From contig NZ_JAUTDR010000001.1 in the NCBI RefSeq assembly GCF_030649675.1, positions 1-64,000 on the forward strand: 64,000 nucleotides of DNA, in the 5' to 3' direction. Below the pieces are notes generated by a model. It did no database searches, was not told the DNA's origin, and worked only from the letters and a program-made list of their open reading frames with translations. A program made the translations under genes and the position numbers. Source of the stretch: Haliea sp. E1-2-M8. Its GTDB lineage: Bacteria > Pseudomonadota > Gammaproteobacteria > Pseudomonadales > Halieaceae. Shown piece by piece: positions 22,964 to 33,000 of the stretch (positions are counted from its first letter, which is position 1; every line of letters begins with the position of its first letter).

Positions 22964-25129
22964 CTACCGCAAACCGGCGCAGCGGCTGCGGAGGCTGCGT
23001 ACAGTGGTCAGGTTGAAGTCACCGCCACCGCCACCGCCAGAGGTGGCGACCAGTTCCGGCAGGGCGGCGACAAGTTCACGCAGCAGCGCGGGTAATTCGG
23101 TGTTGACCGGGCCCTGACTTTCCAGCACCCGGTCCAGCATGTCCTGCACGTCGCGTCCGAGCTCTGCCAGGGTGTAGAGACCCACGGCGTTGCCATTGCC
23201 CTTGAAGGTATGGAAGTGGCGCCGAATCTCCCGCAGCTGCTCATCCCTGGCGGCGCCCCGTTCCCACTCCGGCAGTAACGCCTGCAGACGGTCGATGATC
23301 TGCGCCGACTCCTCCAGAAACACTTGCCGAAACTCCTGCGGGATATTTTCGCCCGCCGGCGCGGCTGCCTCCGGCTCCTCCTCCTGCTGCAGTGGCTGCA
23401 GGTCCGACCGCGGCACCGCCGGACGTGGTACCGCCGCTTGCGGTGCTGCCGGGGCGAATGCGGCAAGCCGTGCGGCATGTTGCTCTGCCGTCAGCAACAG
23501 GGTCGAGAAATCTTCCACCGGATCGAGCAAACGGCTTTCCAGGTAAAGCGTGAGCCAAACCAGGGCGTCAGCCAGGGCTTGCAGCGCAGGGGTATCGCTG
23601 GCGACTTCACCACTGCGGCTGGCATTCCGCAGCCAGTCATGACATGAGCTCACCACAGCGGCTTCCCGCGCCAGACAGGCAAACGACAGCGCCTCCCTGA
23701 TCCCGGCCAGAGCTGCGCAACAGTCATCCAGGGATTGCTCATCCCGGGGCTGCTGCTGCAATTGACCCTGAATCTGGTTCAGCTGATTGCAGGTCGCGGC
23801 AACGAGACCTTCAAGATGGTCGAACGCCTGTACTGCTGGCGGAATAAAACCGTTGTGGCGGAGCCTGTTGCTGAGCGCAATTTCGGTTTCGACCATGGCT
23901 CCGGCAATGGACATGACCACCTGTTTGCCGCGCCGCACATCCTGGCTGAAGCGGCCGCTGAATACTTGCTGCAACATGTCGCGCGCGGCCTGAATGTCCT
24001 CTGCGTGATCAATCTCCTCCGCGGCGATCAGGCGCAACCGGATTTCCTCAAAAACCGTGGCGGCATCGGGCAACGGTGTAGAACCTCCCTCGACCGCGGC
24101 CAGGAGGTCGGCAGCCTGCAGGCGATCCACCAGAGCGTTGAGCAGCGAGTGCGCGCCCTCCAGGGCGGCGATCAGCGCGTCGTTGTGAATAAGACCGCGC
24201 TCGGCATCGTGCAGAGTGTTGCCGTCGATGCCGAAAACCTGCCAGATGTGCCCGACGTACAGGGGTCGAGCCTTGCAGGAAGCCATGTAGTACAGCATCT
24301 GCTGCAGGTAGCTGTGGTAATCCATGGCGGGGTCGGCAACGCTGCCGTGTTCGCGCGCATACTTGATCATGAACGCGCCCGCCTTGAAGAGCTGCGCCAC
24401 GCACTCATCGGGTTCCACCAGCCCGGCGGCGATGGCCTCACACAGACCCACCAATAGCAGCCAGAACCTCTCCTGTTCGGTGCCGCGGAACAGGCCGTGC
24501 ATCTTGTGCGCGATGCGCGCCACGGTGCGCACATTTTCCACACTCGGGGCGGCGCCGAGAGCGGATTTCGCGCCCTGCAGGTAGGGCGCCAGCAGCACAT
24601 CCGCGCTGCGACGGATCGTTTCAGCTGCGGGCTCGGGAGCGGCGCCGCTGATACCGCAGCCCGCTGGTAGCTGCAGGTAAAAAAAGAGTGCCGGTGGCCG
24701 CACGCGCTCGCCTTCCCAGCGGCGCAAATTGTTGACACAGGGTTCCAGGCCCCTGCCGGTGTCGATCCGCGACCGCTGCACATGGTCCAGGTAGGCCGGC
24801 AGTGTCTTGATGGCCCGCATCAAACCGCCCATGGTGAGGTTGCGGCGCTCGGCAACCACCTGTTCCCGCAGTAGCCGCAGAAACCCGCGCTCCATCTCCA
24901 GCGCCAGCATTTCCGCCTTGTGCAGCCTGAGAGTGCCGAGGGCCGCGGTGATATGGTGCACGGCCCAGAGACTTTCCAGTAGCGGTTGCCTGCACGCGGT
25001 CTCCCGACTGTATGCAATCAGGCCTGCCTCTACCTGGTCGAGCGACGCCAGCAGCGGCCGCAACAGGCTGCGCAGCCCGATGACATCTATCGACCCGGCC
25101 TCGGGCCGGGCTGCCAACTGCCTAGACAT
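22964..25129 (-). CDS. ChpA N-terminal-like Hpt protein
   Basis: A 721-aa mostly helical protein resembling the N-terminal multi-Hpt region of ChpA. Residues about 45-90 (LWAVHHITAALGTLRLHKAEML) look like a degenerate Hpt helix. A C-terminal Hpt near residue 640 keeps a histidine in FHTFKGNGNAVGL and is the likely phospho-acceptor. There is no ATPase domain. The protein ends 11 bases before the CheA-like gene begins its first possible start. The ATG at 25129 overlaps the receptor gene stop by 8 bases; a TTG at 25153 is possible. Together with the next gene it equals one split ChpA. Confidence 0.8.
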   Translation of the reverse strand: MSRQLAARPEAGSIDVIGLRSLLRPLLASLDQVEAGLIAYSRETACRQPLLESLWAVHHITAALGTLRLHKAEMLALEMERGFLRLLREQVVAERRNLTMGGLMRAIKTLPAYLDHVQRSRIDTGRGLEPCVNNLRRWEGERVRPPALFFYLQLPAGCGISGAAPEPAAETIRRSADVLLAPYLQGAKSALGAAPSVENVRTVARIAHKMHGLFRGTEQERFWLLLVGLCEAIAAGLVEPDECVAQLFKAGAFMIKYAREHGSVADPAMDYHSYLQQMLYYMASCKARPLYVGHIWQVFGIDGNTLHDAERGLIHNDALIAALEGAHSLLNALVDRLQAADLLAAVEGGSTPLPDAATVFEEIRLRLIAAEEIDHAEDIQAARDMLQQVFSGRFSQDVRRGKQVVMSIAGAMVETEIALSNRLRHNGFIPPAVQAFDHLEGLVAATCNQLNQIQGQLQQQPRDEQSLDDCCAALAGIREALSFACLAREAAVVSSCHDWLRNASRSGEVASDTPALQALADALVWLTLYLESRLLDPVEDFSTLLLTAEQHAARLAAFAPAAPQAAVPRPAVPRSDLQPLQQEEEPEAAAPAGENIPQEFRQVFLEESAQIIDRLQALLPEWERGAARDEQLREIRRHFHTFKGNGNAVGLYTLAELGRDVQDMLDRVLESQGPVNTELPALLRELVAALPELVATSGGGGGGDFNLTTVRSLRSRCAGLR

Positions 25130-26369
25130 CGGTGACACTGCCGCCGCTGCCAACGCTTGTGGCGCCGTGGCTGTCTATCCGGAAGCGGGCCAGGCTCCGC
25201 CCCAGGGTGGAGAGGGTCTGCTGCAGGGCCGCAACTCCCTGTTGCATCAGCTCGGCGCTGTCACTGAGGCCACAATTCTGCTCACGAACGCTTTTCAGCA
25301 GGGCATCCATCCTGCGCACGGCTTCCGCGGACTGCTGCGTCGTCGTGGCCATGGAATCCACCATGTCCAGCAGTTTCCCCGCACCCCGACCGATGTCCTC
25401 CAGGGAACCGTCGATGCGCTCGACGAAGTCCAGCACGGTGACCACGGCGCCCACCGTATGCTCGAGGCTGTTGAGATTCTCCGCCGACAGGTTTTGCAGC
25501 AGACGAACTTCGCTGGTGATTTTCCGCCCTTCCTCTTCCGCTTCCCGCAGCAGGTCACCAATGGCCTCGGCAATGCCCAGAAAAGGACGGCCGTGTTCAC
25601 CCGCGCGCTCTGCCTCGATGCGGGTATTGATGGCGACCACGGAAATTTTCGTGTTCAGTGACTGGATGTACTCGGCTGCCGTGGTCACCGACTGGATCAA
25701 CTCGCCCTGGCGCTTGGCGGACTTTGAGGTCTCCTGGATGGACTCGCGGACATCGGTGGACGCCCTGGACATATCCGCGGCCAGACCCTGGCCCCGATTC
25801 ACCAGCTGGCGGTGCTGGCTCATCGCCTCCCTCGCCTGTTGACTCACCGTGGTCAGGTTGTCCGCACCACGCAAGTCCTGGGCCAGGGAGACACCCGCGT
25901 CCTGCAGCTCCCGGCCCAGCGCAGCACTGCGCTCGCCGCCGCTGCTGCCGTTTTTACCGAGTTTGTGCAGCTCGGTAACCAGCCCCTCAAAGGGGCTGCG
26001 AATGCTGGCCACCAACTCCCGCTGTCGCTCAAGTGCCGTATTCAGCTGTTCAGCAATGGCCCCGGTCGCCGGCGAATCACTGCTCGCAACCGCGGTGAGA
26101 TCTCCCTCCGCGAGCCGGCTGAGAGCCGTGGTGATACCGGCGGAGTCAGCCGTGCGACTGTCGTTGGCCCGGGCCTGCCAGAGCAACACGGCGACCACAG
26201 CCAGCAGCAAAACCAGCACCGCGATCACCAGCAGCAGCACGCTGCGCGCGGCGGATGCTTCTGCAACACTGCCCAGCGTGATCGCCAGGCCGACAATGGA
26301 ACCCAGCAGCCCAACCAGGAGTGCGACCAGGCCCGCGGCCACAGGTACGGAGGGAGTGGTCTTGCTCAT
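25122..26369 (-). CDS. PilJ-like chemoreceptor without periplasmic domain
   Basis: A 415-aa methyl-accepting-type protein. Two hydrophobic helices (about residues 10-33 and 43-66) are separated by only about 10 residues, so there is almost nothing outside the membrane. A short HAMP-like segment and a long coiled coil follow. The receptor hairpin tip is recognisable but altered: TKISVVAINTRIEAERAGEHG against the usual NLLALNAAIEAARAGE. ATGA overlap with the CheW-like gene. It occupies the pilJ position; absence of the PilJ sensor domain suggests cytoplasmic or membrane-state sensing. Confidence 0.85.
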   Translation of the reverse strand: MSKTTPSVPVAAGLVALLVGLLGSIVGLAITLGSVAEASAARSVLLLVIAVLVLLLAVVAVLLWQARANDSRTADSAGITTALSRLAEGDLTAVASSDSPATGAIAEQLNTALERQRELVASIRSPFEGLVTELHKLGKNGSSGGERSAALGRELQDAGVSLAQDLRGADNLTTVSQQAREAMSQHRQLVNRGQGLAADMSRASTDVRESIQETSKSAKRQGELIQSVTTAAEYIQSLNTKISVVAINTRIEAERAGEHGRPFLGIAEAIGDLLREAEEEGRKITSEVRLLQNLSAENLNSLEHTVGAVVTVLDFVERIDGSLEDIGRGAGKLLDMVDSMATTTQQSAEAVRRMDALLKSVREQNCGLSDSAELMQQGVAALQQTLSTLGRSLARFRIDSHGATSVGSGGSVTDV

Positions 26370-26926
26370 GATGCTGAATCCTCGGCAATCGCTTCCGGCC
26401 GTGCAGCCGTGTCTGAGAGGGCGCCGACTGTCGCCAGCCGGCTGCTATCGAGCAGCCCCAGAAATCGTTCTCCCTGCCAGAATCCCCCGTCGCAGCAGGC
26501 CGCAAGGGGGCCCTCAATTCGGGTCTCCGTAGCACGCTGTGCCATCGGCAGTTTGATATTACCCTCGACCCGGCTCAGGGTAATGCCGACGTAGAGGCCG
26601 GGGCGCTTGATTACCAGGCAGTACTCCCGTCGCCGCCCCGGAGGTAACGGTTGGCCAAACAGGCTGTCACCACAGCAAACCGGCAACAACCCACCATGGT
26701 GACTGGCAATCCCCAGCACCCAGTTCCGCGTGCCGGGGATCGGTGTCAGGACCGGCACGGCAATAACGGCCTCGATGTCCCGCGCCGCGACCAGGAGCGG
26801 TACGCCCGCAATACCGACCACCCCTCCCCGCCAGTATTCCGGATCTGGCAACGCCGGGGGCAAGCCGCACCCGGTACTGGCATAGCGATTCTGCAGAGCC
26901 GTCAGCGCGGCAAAGGCGGCCGTCAC
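26366..26926 (-). CDS. CheW-like adaptor, PilI position
   Basis: A 186-aa protein with a single CheW-type domain (VVGIAGVPLLVAARDIEAVI, then TRNWVLGIASHHGGLLPV) expected to couple the PilJ-like receptor to the CheA-like kinase. GTG start directly after the stop of the response regulator gene and 4-base overlap with the receptor gene, so strongly coupled translation. It is placed exactly as pilI is between pilG/H and pilJ. Confidence 0.82.
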   Translation of the reverse strand: MTAAFAALTALQNRYASTGCGLPPALPDPEYWRGGVVGIAGVPLLVAARDIEAVIAVPVLTPIPGTRNWVLGIASHHGGLLPVCCGDSLFGQPLPPGRRREYCLVIKRPGLYVGITLSRVEGNIKLPMAQRATETRIEGPLAACCDGGFWQGERFLGLLDSSRLATVGALSDTAARPEAIAEDSAS

Positions 26927-27337
26927 TTACGCCTCCTCGCTCGCCCGGGTATTTTCGTAGATAAGCTGGCGCAGGACCGGGTCCGGGGGGATCTTGCTGA
27001 CGTGGGCCGTGGCGCCTCGCGCCTGGCCGCGGGCGATGTCAAATACACCGTCCGAGGATGAAAGCAGGACCACCGGCAGGTCACGGGTATCCTCGCCGTG
27101 GCGGATCAGGCTGCAGGTCTGGTAGCCGTCGAGCTCCGGCATGCTGATATCCAGAAAGACAATGTCCGGCTTGAACCGGCGCAACAGCGCCAGCGCCTTG
27201 TAGCCGTCCTCTGCCGTCTCGACCTCGCAGCCCATCTGCTTCAGCGTGTGCGACATCATCATGCGGATGGTTTTGGCGTCATCGACAATCGCGACACGAA
27301 TACCGGAGACGTCCTGCACTTCTGTTGGTTCACTCAT
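26927..27337 (-). CDS. PilG-like response regulator
   Basis: A single-domain receiver of 136 aa. The acidic pocket (IVDDAKTIRMMM), phospho-acceptor aspartate in FLDISMPELDGYQTC and a lysine in the VSK segment are present. The DGYQTC-LI segment closely resembles PilG, the CheY-like regulator of twitching motility in Pseudomonas. No output domain, so it should act by protein contact. GGGGAAGAGG precedes the ATG. The 101-bp gap upstream may carry an internal promoter, but I see no clear one. Confidence 0.85.
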   Translation of the reverse strand: MSEPTEVQDVSGIRVAIVDDAKTIRMMMSHTLKQMGCEVETAEDGYKALALLRRFKPDIVFLDISMPELDGYQTCSLIRHGEDTRDLPVVLLSSSDGVFDIARGQARGATAHVSKIPPDPVLRQLIYENTRASEEA

Positions 27338-27438
27338 CGTCAGCCTCTTCCCCTACTGCGGGTAACAGTATTTTGGTAGTAGCACAGGCTCTGCAAGCAC
27401 TAATTGCCGTTTTCCCGAATTGCCGGCATCGCGCGTAC

Positions 27439-28023
27439 TCAGGGTTCTGCCGGAAACAGCACGCTGCGGAACGGCTCCAAATGCCCTGCCTGAAAGTCCT
27501 GCCACTCGTAGATGTTGAACTGCTGCATCAACTGCAGGCAGCGCTGGAAAACCACATCGGCCTCATAGCTTGAAGGCGGAATGTCGTAGCGCTCCGTGAG
27601 CCGGGCAAAAATCCGCGCGGCGATATCCCTGCGAGCGCGGTCCTCACGGTACAGCAGGTGCTCTACGGGAGAGGCTACTACCGGGGTGCCGTAAACCAGA
27701 AAAGCCTCCCAGCGCTGGGGATCATGGCCCGCTCCCAGGCGGGCGGCCAGCAAACGCACCAGCGCCTGCAGATCCCGCCGCGGAGGCAGGTGGTCCTGCT
27801 GCAGCCAGCGGCGAACCTCCGCTTCCTTCCACTCCGGGTTGATGGCGAGCACCCCCAGGACACGTCCTTCGATGCGCGAGGGCACAATCGCCGCAAGATC
27901 CAGCAACAGGTTGAGGCGAGCGGAGAAACCAAGCGGCTCCAGATCCGCTGCATCGAGCAGAGTCTTGTACTCCGCCGCCAGCTGCGCGGGGCTCGGGCTG
28001 CCTGCTGATTGATCTTCAGCCAT
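27439..28023 (-). CDS. conserved-looking cytoplasmic protein of unknown function
   Basis: A 194-aa protein without signal peptide or membrane segment, rich in Leu, Arg and Ala and predicted mostly helical. Aromatic residues cluster near the C-terminus (NIYEWQDF). Its ATG overlaps the stop of the AAA+-like gene by 8 bases, so the two are translationally coupled. It lies just upstream of the chemosensory genes on the same strand. I do not recognise a family or motif. Confidence 0.75.
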   Translation of the reverse strand: MAEDQSAGSPSPAQLAAEYKTLLDAADLEPLGFSARLNLLLDLAAIVPSRIEGRVLGVLAINPEWKEAEVRRWLQQDHLPPRRDLQALVRLLAARLGAGHDPQRWEAFLVYGTPVVASPVEHLLYREDRARRDIAARIFARLTERYDIPPSSYEADVVFQRCLQLMQQFNIYEWQDFQAGHLEPFRSVLFPAEP

Positions 28024-29293
28024 GAGCCTCAGCCTGCCCGGCGGGCCAGGTCAGTGCCCGCCACTCGCGCAGGCGTCTGCCGTAGGTGGGCCTCGATACT
28101 CCCAGCAGCTGCGCCCGCAACTCCACCGTCGCGACCTCACGCTGGGCCTCCAGAAGTTCCAGTAACAGCTCCTGGCCCGCGAGCAACGGACTGGCGCCCG
28201 CACTGCCGAGGCCGCGAACCCAGTCGGCCACCAGGCGCGCAGGTTCCTGCCACAGAGCAGAGCCATCGCGCGCGGACTGGCGCTTGGCGATCACCGGAAG
28301 CCAGCGGACGATATTGCGACGGCTGGTCTGCAGGAACTCAGCACTGGGGCCGTGCCGCCCCTGATAACGGACCAGCGCCGCGAGCACGATCTCATCCTCC
28401 AGCCAGGTACCGAGGGGCAGCGGTGTCTGGGCCAGCAACAGCTGGTTAACCCGCTCGCCCAGCGCCAGTTCGAGCTCTTCCCAGGCACTGGGACTGTACC
28501 CGCCGCTGGTAAACTCCTGGCCGGCTAACGCCTGCAGCGGAGGCTCCAGGCTGCCGCTGGTCGCCCGGTCACCGAGATAGAGCTTGAGATCCACCGGGGT
28601 CAACCATTCGCCCCCCGGCTTCTGCTCCAGGGCTCTCACCACGCGCTGCCGAATCTCGCTGATATTGCCGTGCCAGGGATGCTGGCGCATGGCCTGCTCC
28701 GCTTCCGGTGTGAAGCCCTTGACGACGATACTGCGGCTTGCACATTCCTGGGACAAAATTTTATGGGCCCAGCGCAGCACGGCCCGCTGGCGGTGGCGCA
28801 TTGGCGGCACCCGGATCGGGTAGGCAGCAAACGCGCTCGCCAGTTTGCGTTGCAACAGTCCCTGGGCAACCAGCGCTTGCAAGGTCTCGGGAAACAGCGC
28901 AACGAAGCGCACGGCGGGCAGGTAGGTGGGTGTGTCGGTGTCCGCGAGCAGCCGGGTCGCCATTTGTCGCGCCAGCTTCAACTGGGCATCAGCACTCATC
29001 AATTGCGGTGATTTGAATACCAGGGTCTTGCCAGCGCCGGTCAGCAGAGCCTGGCGAATGCGGCGGTTGGCGTCGTCGCGGCTGCGGAATTCCCGGCAGT
29101 CAACGGCGACCAGGCTGTCGGCGCAGCCCCCGGCCTGGGTGTGAAGAATACGGGCAATGTACATTTTGCCGGTGCCGCGTGCACCAATGATGGCCACGGG
29201 AGTCTCGGTCCGCGCCAGGAACGCCGCCTGGTCTACCGCCCCCTCCATATTGTCGAGGACATAGCCTTCCAGCTTGTCTGCGGTTGTCAGCAA
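28016..29293 (-). CDS. degenerate sigma-54-activator-like AAA+ protein
   Basis: A 425-aa protein with the layout of a bacterial enhancer-binding protein but without a receiver. Walker A is kept (GARGTGK, residues 37-43). Where GAFTGA and Walker B should be, the sequence is short and reads LLTGAGKTLVFKSP (83-96), lacking the sigma-54-contacting loop and the acidic pair of LFLDE. A C-terminal lid-like segment (HPWHGNISEIRQRV) resembles the activator HPWPGN-motif, and two Fis-like helix-turn-helix segments follow (about 310-345 and 385-412). It may bind DNA or protein rather than activate sigma-54. TTG start 4 bases after the nrdJb stop; an ATG at 29248 is an alternative. Confidence 0.75.
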   Translation of the reverse strand: MLTTADKLEGYVLDNMEGAVDQAAFLARTETPVAIIGARGTGKMYIARILHTQAGGCADSLVAVDCREFRSRDDANRRIRQALLTGAGKTLVFKSPQLMSADAQLKLARQMATRLLADTDTPTYLPAVRFVALFPETLQALVAQGLLQRKLASAFAAYPIRVPPMRHRQRAVLRWAHKILSQECASRSIVVKGFTPEAEQAMRQHPWHGNISEIRQRVVRALEQKPGGEWLTPVDLKLYLGDRATSGSLEPPLQALAGQEFTSGGYSPSAWEELELALGERVNQLLLAQTPLPLGTWLEDEIVLAALVRYQGRHGPSAEFLQTSRRNIVRWLPVIAKRQSARDGSALWQEPARLVADWVRGLGSAGASPLLAGQELLLELLEAQREVATVELRAQLLGVSRPTYGRRLREWRALTWPAGQAEAHG

Positions 29294-29297
29294 GTAT

Positions 29298-30014
29298 CTA
29301 CCCGCACTTGGAATCTGCGCAGTTCAGGCAGGTCATGCAGCCGTCCAGCAGCACCACAGCGCGGGTGCTGCACTTGTAGCAGAGACTGGCGCCCGGGGGA
29401 AACGGCGAGTCGTCACTCTCGGTGGGCTCGCCTTCAGCGGTGTCAGTATTGCTCGCACTGCCCATGATTTCCCGACGCTTGTCGTCGATGAACTTCCGCT
29501 GGTGCTCGTCCAGCTTCGACTCGATCAGGCCTATGTGCTTCATGTGATCTTCAATCGCGTAGCCGATTTCCGCCACGATCGAGGGCATGAAAACGCCGCC
29601 CTTCTTGAAATAGCCGCCGCGGGGGTCGAACACCGCCTTCAGCTCTTCAACCAGGAAGGTGGCATCACCACCCTTGCGGAACACTGCCGAGATCAGCCGG
29701 GTCAGGGCCACCACCCACTGGAAGTGTTCCATATTCTTGGAGTTGATAAAGACCTCGAACGGGCGCCGCAGCTCGTGCTCGGTGCCCTCGTTGAGGATGA
29801 CATCGTTGACCGTGATGTAGAGGGCGTGCTCCGACATGGGCGTCTTGACCTTGTAGGTCGAGCCCACGAGCCGCTCCGGCCGCTGGAAGGATTCGTGCAT
29901 GTGCACCACATTACTGGCGGGCACCGCCTCCTGCTCCCCTGCGACAGGGTCCGGGACCGCGCCCGGTTGCACCACCTTGTAGCTGACAATCTTGCTGCCG
30001 ATCTTTACCGTCAT
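29298..30014 (-). CDS. nrdJb: class II ribonucleotide reductase, C-terminal subunit NrdJb
   Basis: A 238-aa protein equal to the C-terminal part of long NrdJ enzymes, encoded separately as in Pseudomonas. It ends in a zinc-ribbon/redox segment with CYKC, CMTC and further cysteines, the region thought to deliver reducing equivalents to the active site. The central region (YITVNDVILNEGTEHELRRPFEVF) matches the domain conserved in this group. ATG start, 14 bases after the nrdJa stop, so one operon. Confidence 0.9.
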   Translation of the reverse strand: MTVKIGSKIVSYKVVQPGAVPDPVAGEQEAVPASNVVHMHESFQRPERLVGSTYKVKTPMSEHALYITVNDVILNEGTEHELRRPFEVFINSKNMEHFQWVVALTRLISAVFRKGGDATFLVEELKAVFDPRGGYFKKGGVFMPSIVAEIGYAIEDHMKHIGLIESKLDEHQRKFIDDKRREIMGSASNTDTAEGEPTESDDSPFPPGASLCYKCSTRAVVLLDGCMTCLNCADSKCG

Positions 30015-30028
30015 TGCTGTCTCCAGGC

Positions 30029-33000
30029 TCAGAACTTGCCGTAGTAGCCTTCTTTAAGGGCATCGAACAGGTTCGCCGCCGTGTGCATTTCACCGTCGTA
30101 TTCCACCTCCTGATTGCCCTTGAGTTCCACTACGGAACCATCCTCGAGAGTGAACTGGTACACAGTGTTTTCAAGGTCCTGCTCCTTGACCAAAACCCCC
30201 TGGAACGCCTCCGGATTGAAGCGGAAGGTGGTGCAGCCCTTGAGGCCCTTGGCGTGGGCGTAGAGGTAGATGTCCTTGAAATCCTCGAACGGATAGTCCG
30301 TGGGCACGTTGGCCGTCTTGGATATGGAGGAATCCACCCACTTCTGGGCGGCGGCCTGGATATCCACGTGCTGCTTCGGTGTCACGCTGTCGGCAACGAT
30401 GAAGTAGTCGGGCAGTTTTTCCTCTTCGCGTTCACTGTAGGGCATGGCACGCGGGTTCACCAGGCTGCGGTAGGCCAGCAGCTCAAAGGAAAACACGTCC
30501 ACCTTCTCCTTGCTCTTGCGCCCCTCGCGAATCACGTTGCGCGCATAGTGGTGGGCAAAACTGGGCTCGATGCCATTGCTGGCATTGTTGGCCAGGGACA
30601 GGGAGATGGTGCCGGTGGGCGCGATGGAAGAGTGGTGGGTGAAGCGGGCCCCCTTGGCCTCCAGTTCGGCCACCAGTTCCGGCGCCACCTCCGCCACCCG
30701 CTGCATGTAGCGGCTGTAGCGCGCGTGCAACACCCTGCCGGGCAGGCGGTCGCCGACGTCGACCCCGTCCCGCGTCATTTCCGGGCGCGCGGCCAGCATT
30801 TCCGGGGTAACCTCAAACAGCTCCTCCATGATCGGGGCCGGGCCCTTCTCTTCGGCCAGGGCGATGCCCTGCTGCCAGCCCACCAGAGCCATTTCCCGGG
30901 ACACTTCCTCGGTGAACTCCACCGAAGCTTCGTCGCCATAACACATGCCCAGCATGGTGATGGTAGAGCCCAGGCCCAGGAAGCCCATGCCGTGTCGGCG
31001 CTTGTGCACAATTTCGTGGCGCTGCTGCTCCAGCGGCAGCCCGTTGATTTCCACCACGTTGTCGAGCATGCGGGTGAATACCGCTACCATCTCGCGGTAG
31101 CGCTCCCAGTCGAAGCGGGCCTTGTCGGTGAACGGGTCCAGCACCAGGCGGGTAAGGTTGATGGAGCCCAGCAGGCAGCTGCCATAGGGGGGGAGGGGTT
31201 GTTCGCCGCAGTTGTGGGCGTGCAGACCATTGGCGTCGAAGGTATTGATGCCGGGAACCTGTACATCGTAGACATCCTCGACGCCGTCCGGTTCGACAGA
31301 GGCTACCGTGGCCACAAACCGCTCCCGGTTCAGGCTGCGGGAGTAACCCGCCAACGCGTCGCTCAGTTGCGCCTGCTTGGCGGTGTCGGCAAAACCTATG
31401 CGTTCGGCAAATACAGCCAGATTGGCACCGCTGATGACCAGCTCGTGCTGCGCACGGGTGGCGTAGGTCGCTCTGCCGCCGCGGCCATCGGGCAGCAGTG
31501 TTGCACCGGCCTTGCGCCGCTCGCGGTACACGGTCGAGTTGATGCCCAGGCGCAGCAACATCCGCTGTGCCGCCTCAAGAGTCCCAAGGTCGGACTGTGC
31601 AAGACGCACGCTGACGCCTTTCTCCTGCGAGCCCTGGACCGATCCGTCGGCATCGAACAGCCCCCGCAGCAGGCCACAGTGGAATTCGCTGGAGGACGCC
31701 TCCGCCTGCGGCGTGATGGTCTTTTTCCCCGGCGCCATGCCAAGGCCGAGCGCCAGCTGGCGCAGGGCACCGGTGGCCAGGCGGTATTCGTCGCGCCCGG
31801 CCACTTTTTGCCAGCCGGCAAAGTCGGCGCGATGTGGCAGGCAACGGGCGGCCGCAAGAGCCCCCGCCATAACACCTTCGACACCGTCTACCGTACCACC
31901 CTCATTGACCGCCAGACGCCGCGGCCAGACCGACAGTACTGCCTTGTCTGCCTTCAGCGTGCCATCACCAAGCAGCAGGCCGATCAGATAGCCCTCGTCC
32001 CGGGAGTATGCGCCCTGCCATGTGGAGCCGCTGCGATGGTCGTTGAGCAAAACCTGGTCGCCGGCTCGCAGCGCGCCCGCCTCGCACCACTCGGTTTCCA
32101 GGCGCCAGCGGGTGAGGGCGGATACCCTCCGCACGCGATGGTCAGCGGTAAGCCGCAGGGCGGGGCCTTCGCGGGTCTGCAGGCGCAGGACGGGTTTGCT
32201 TGCAGTGCGAAAGAAGCCTTCGTTGCCGGTGGCATGATCGCGGCCATCAACACGGGCCAGAAAGGCGCGGCCGATAAGATCCATAACCTGCTGCGGACCA
32301 GCGGCGGTCTGGACCCAGGTGTCGGCAGTCACACAGGGGTTGGTAGCGCGGATATTTTCCAGCCACCAGTTGTTGTTCATCTGGTTGACCCGGTCGATCA
32401 GGATAAACCCGGGCTCGGCAAAGTCGTAGGTGGAGGCCATGATCATGTCCCACAGCCTGCGCGCGGGCAGCGTCTTGTAGACACGGCAGGCGACCTCGCC
32501 GCGTTCGTTGCTGACATAGCCCCTGGTAACCGGGAACGAGCGCCAGAGCACCAACGGGTCATTGGCGAGATCCATGGCGGCTTCTTCCACCTCCCTGGCA
32601 GTCACCGGGAAGCTCAGCGACCAGTCCGCGTCGCTCTTGACCGCTTCGATGAATTCATCGGTAATCAACAGGCTCAGGTTGAACTGCCGCAGGCGGCCGT
32701 CCTCGCGCTTGGCGCGAATGAAGTCCATGACATCGGGGTGATGGATATCAAAGGTGCCCATCTGGGCGCCGCGGCGGCCACCGGCCGAGGACACGGTGAA
32801 ACACATCTTGTCGTAGATATCCATGAACGACAGCGGGCCCGAGGTATAGGCGCCGGCACCACTGACGTAGGCCCCCCGCGGCCGCAGGGTAGAGAATTCA
32901 TAGCCGATGCCACAGCCGGCCTTGAGAGTCATCCCTGCTTCGTGATTCTTCTGCAGGATATCGTCCATGGAATCAGTGATGGTACCCGAGACCGTGCAGT

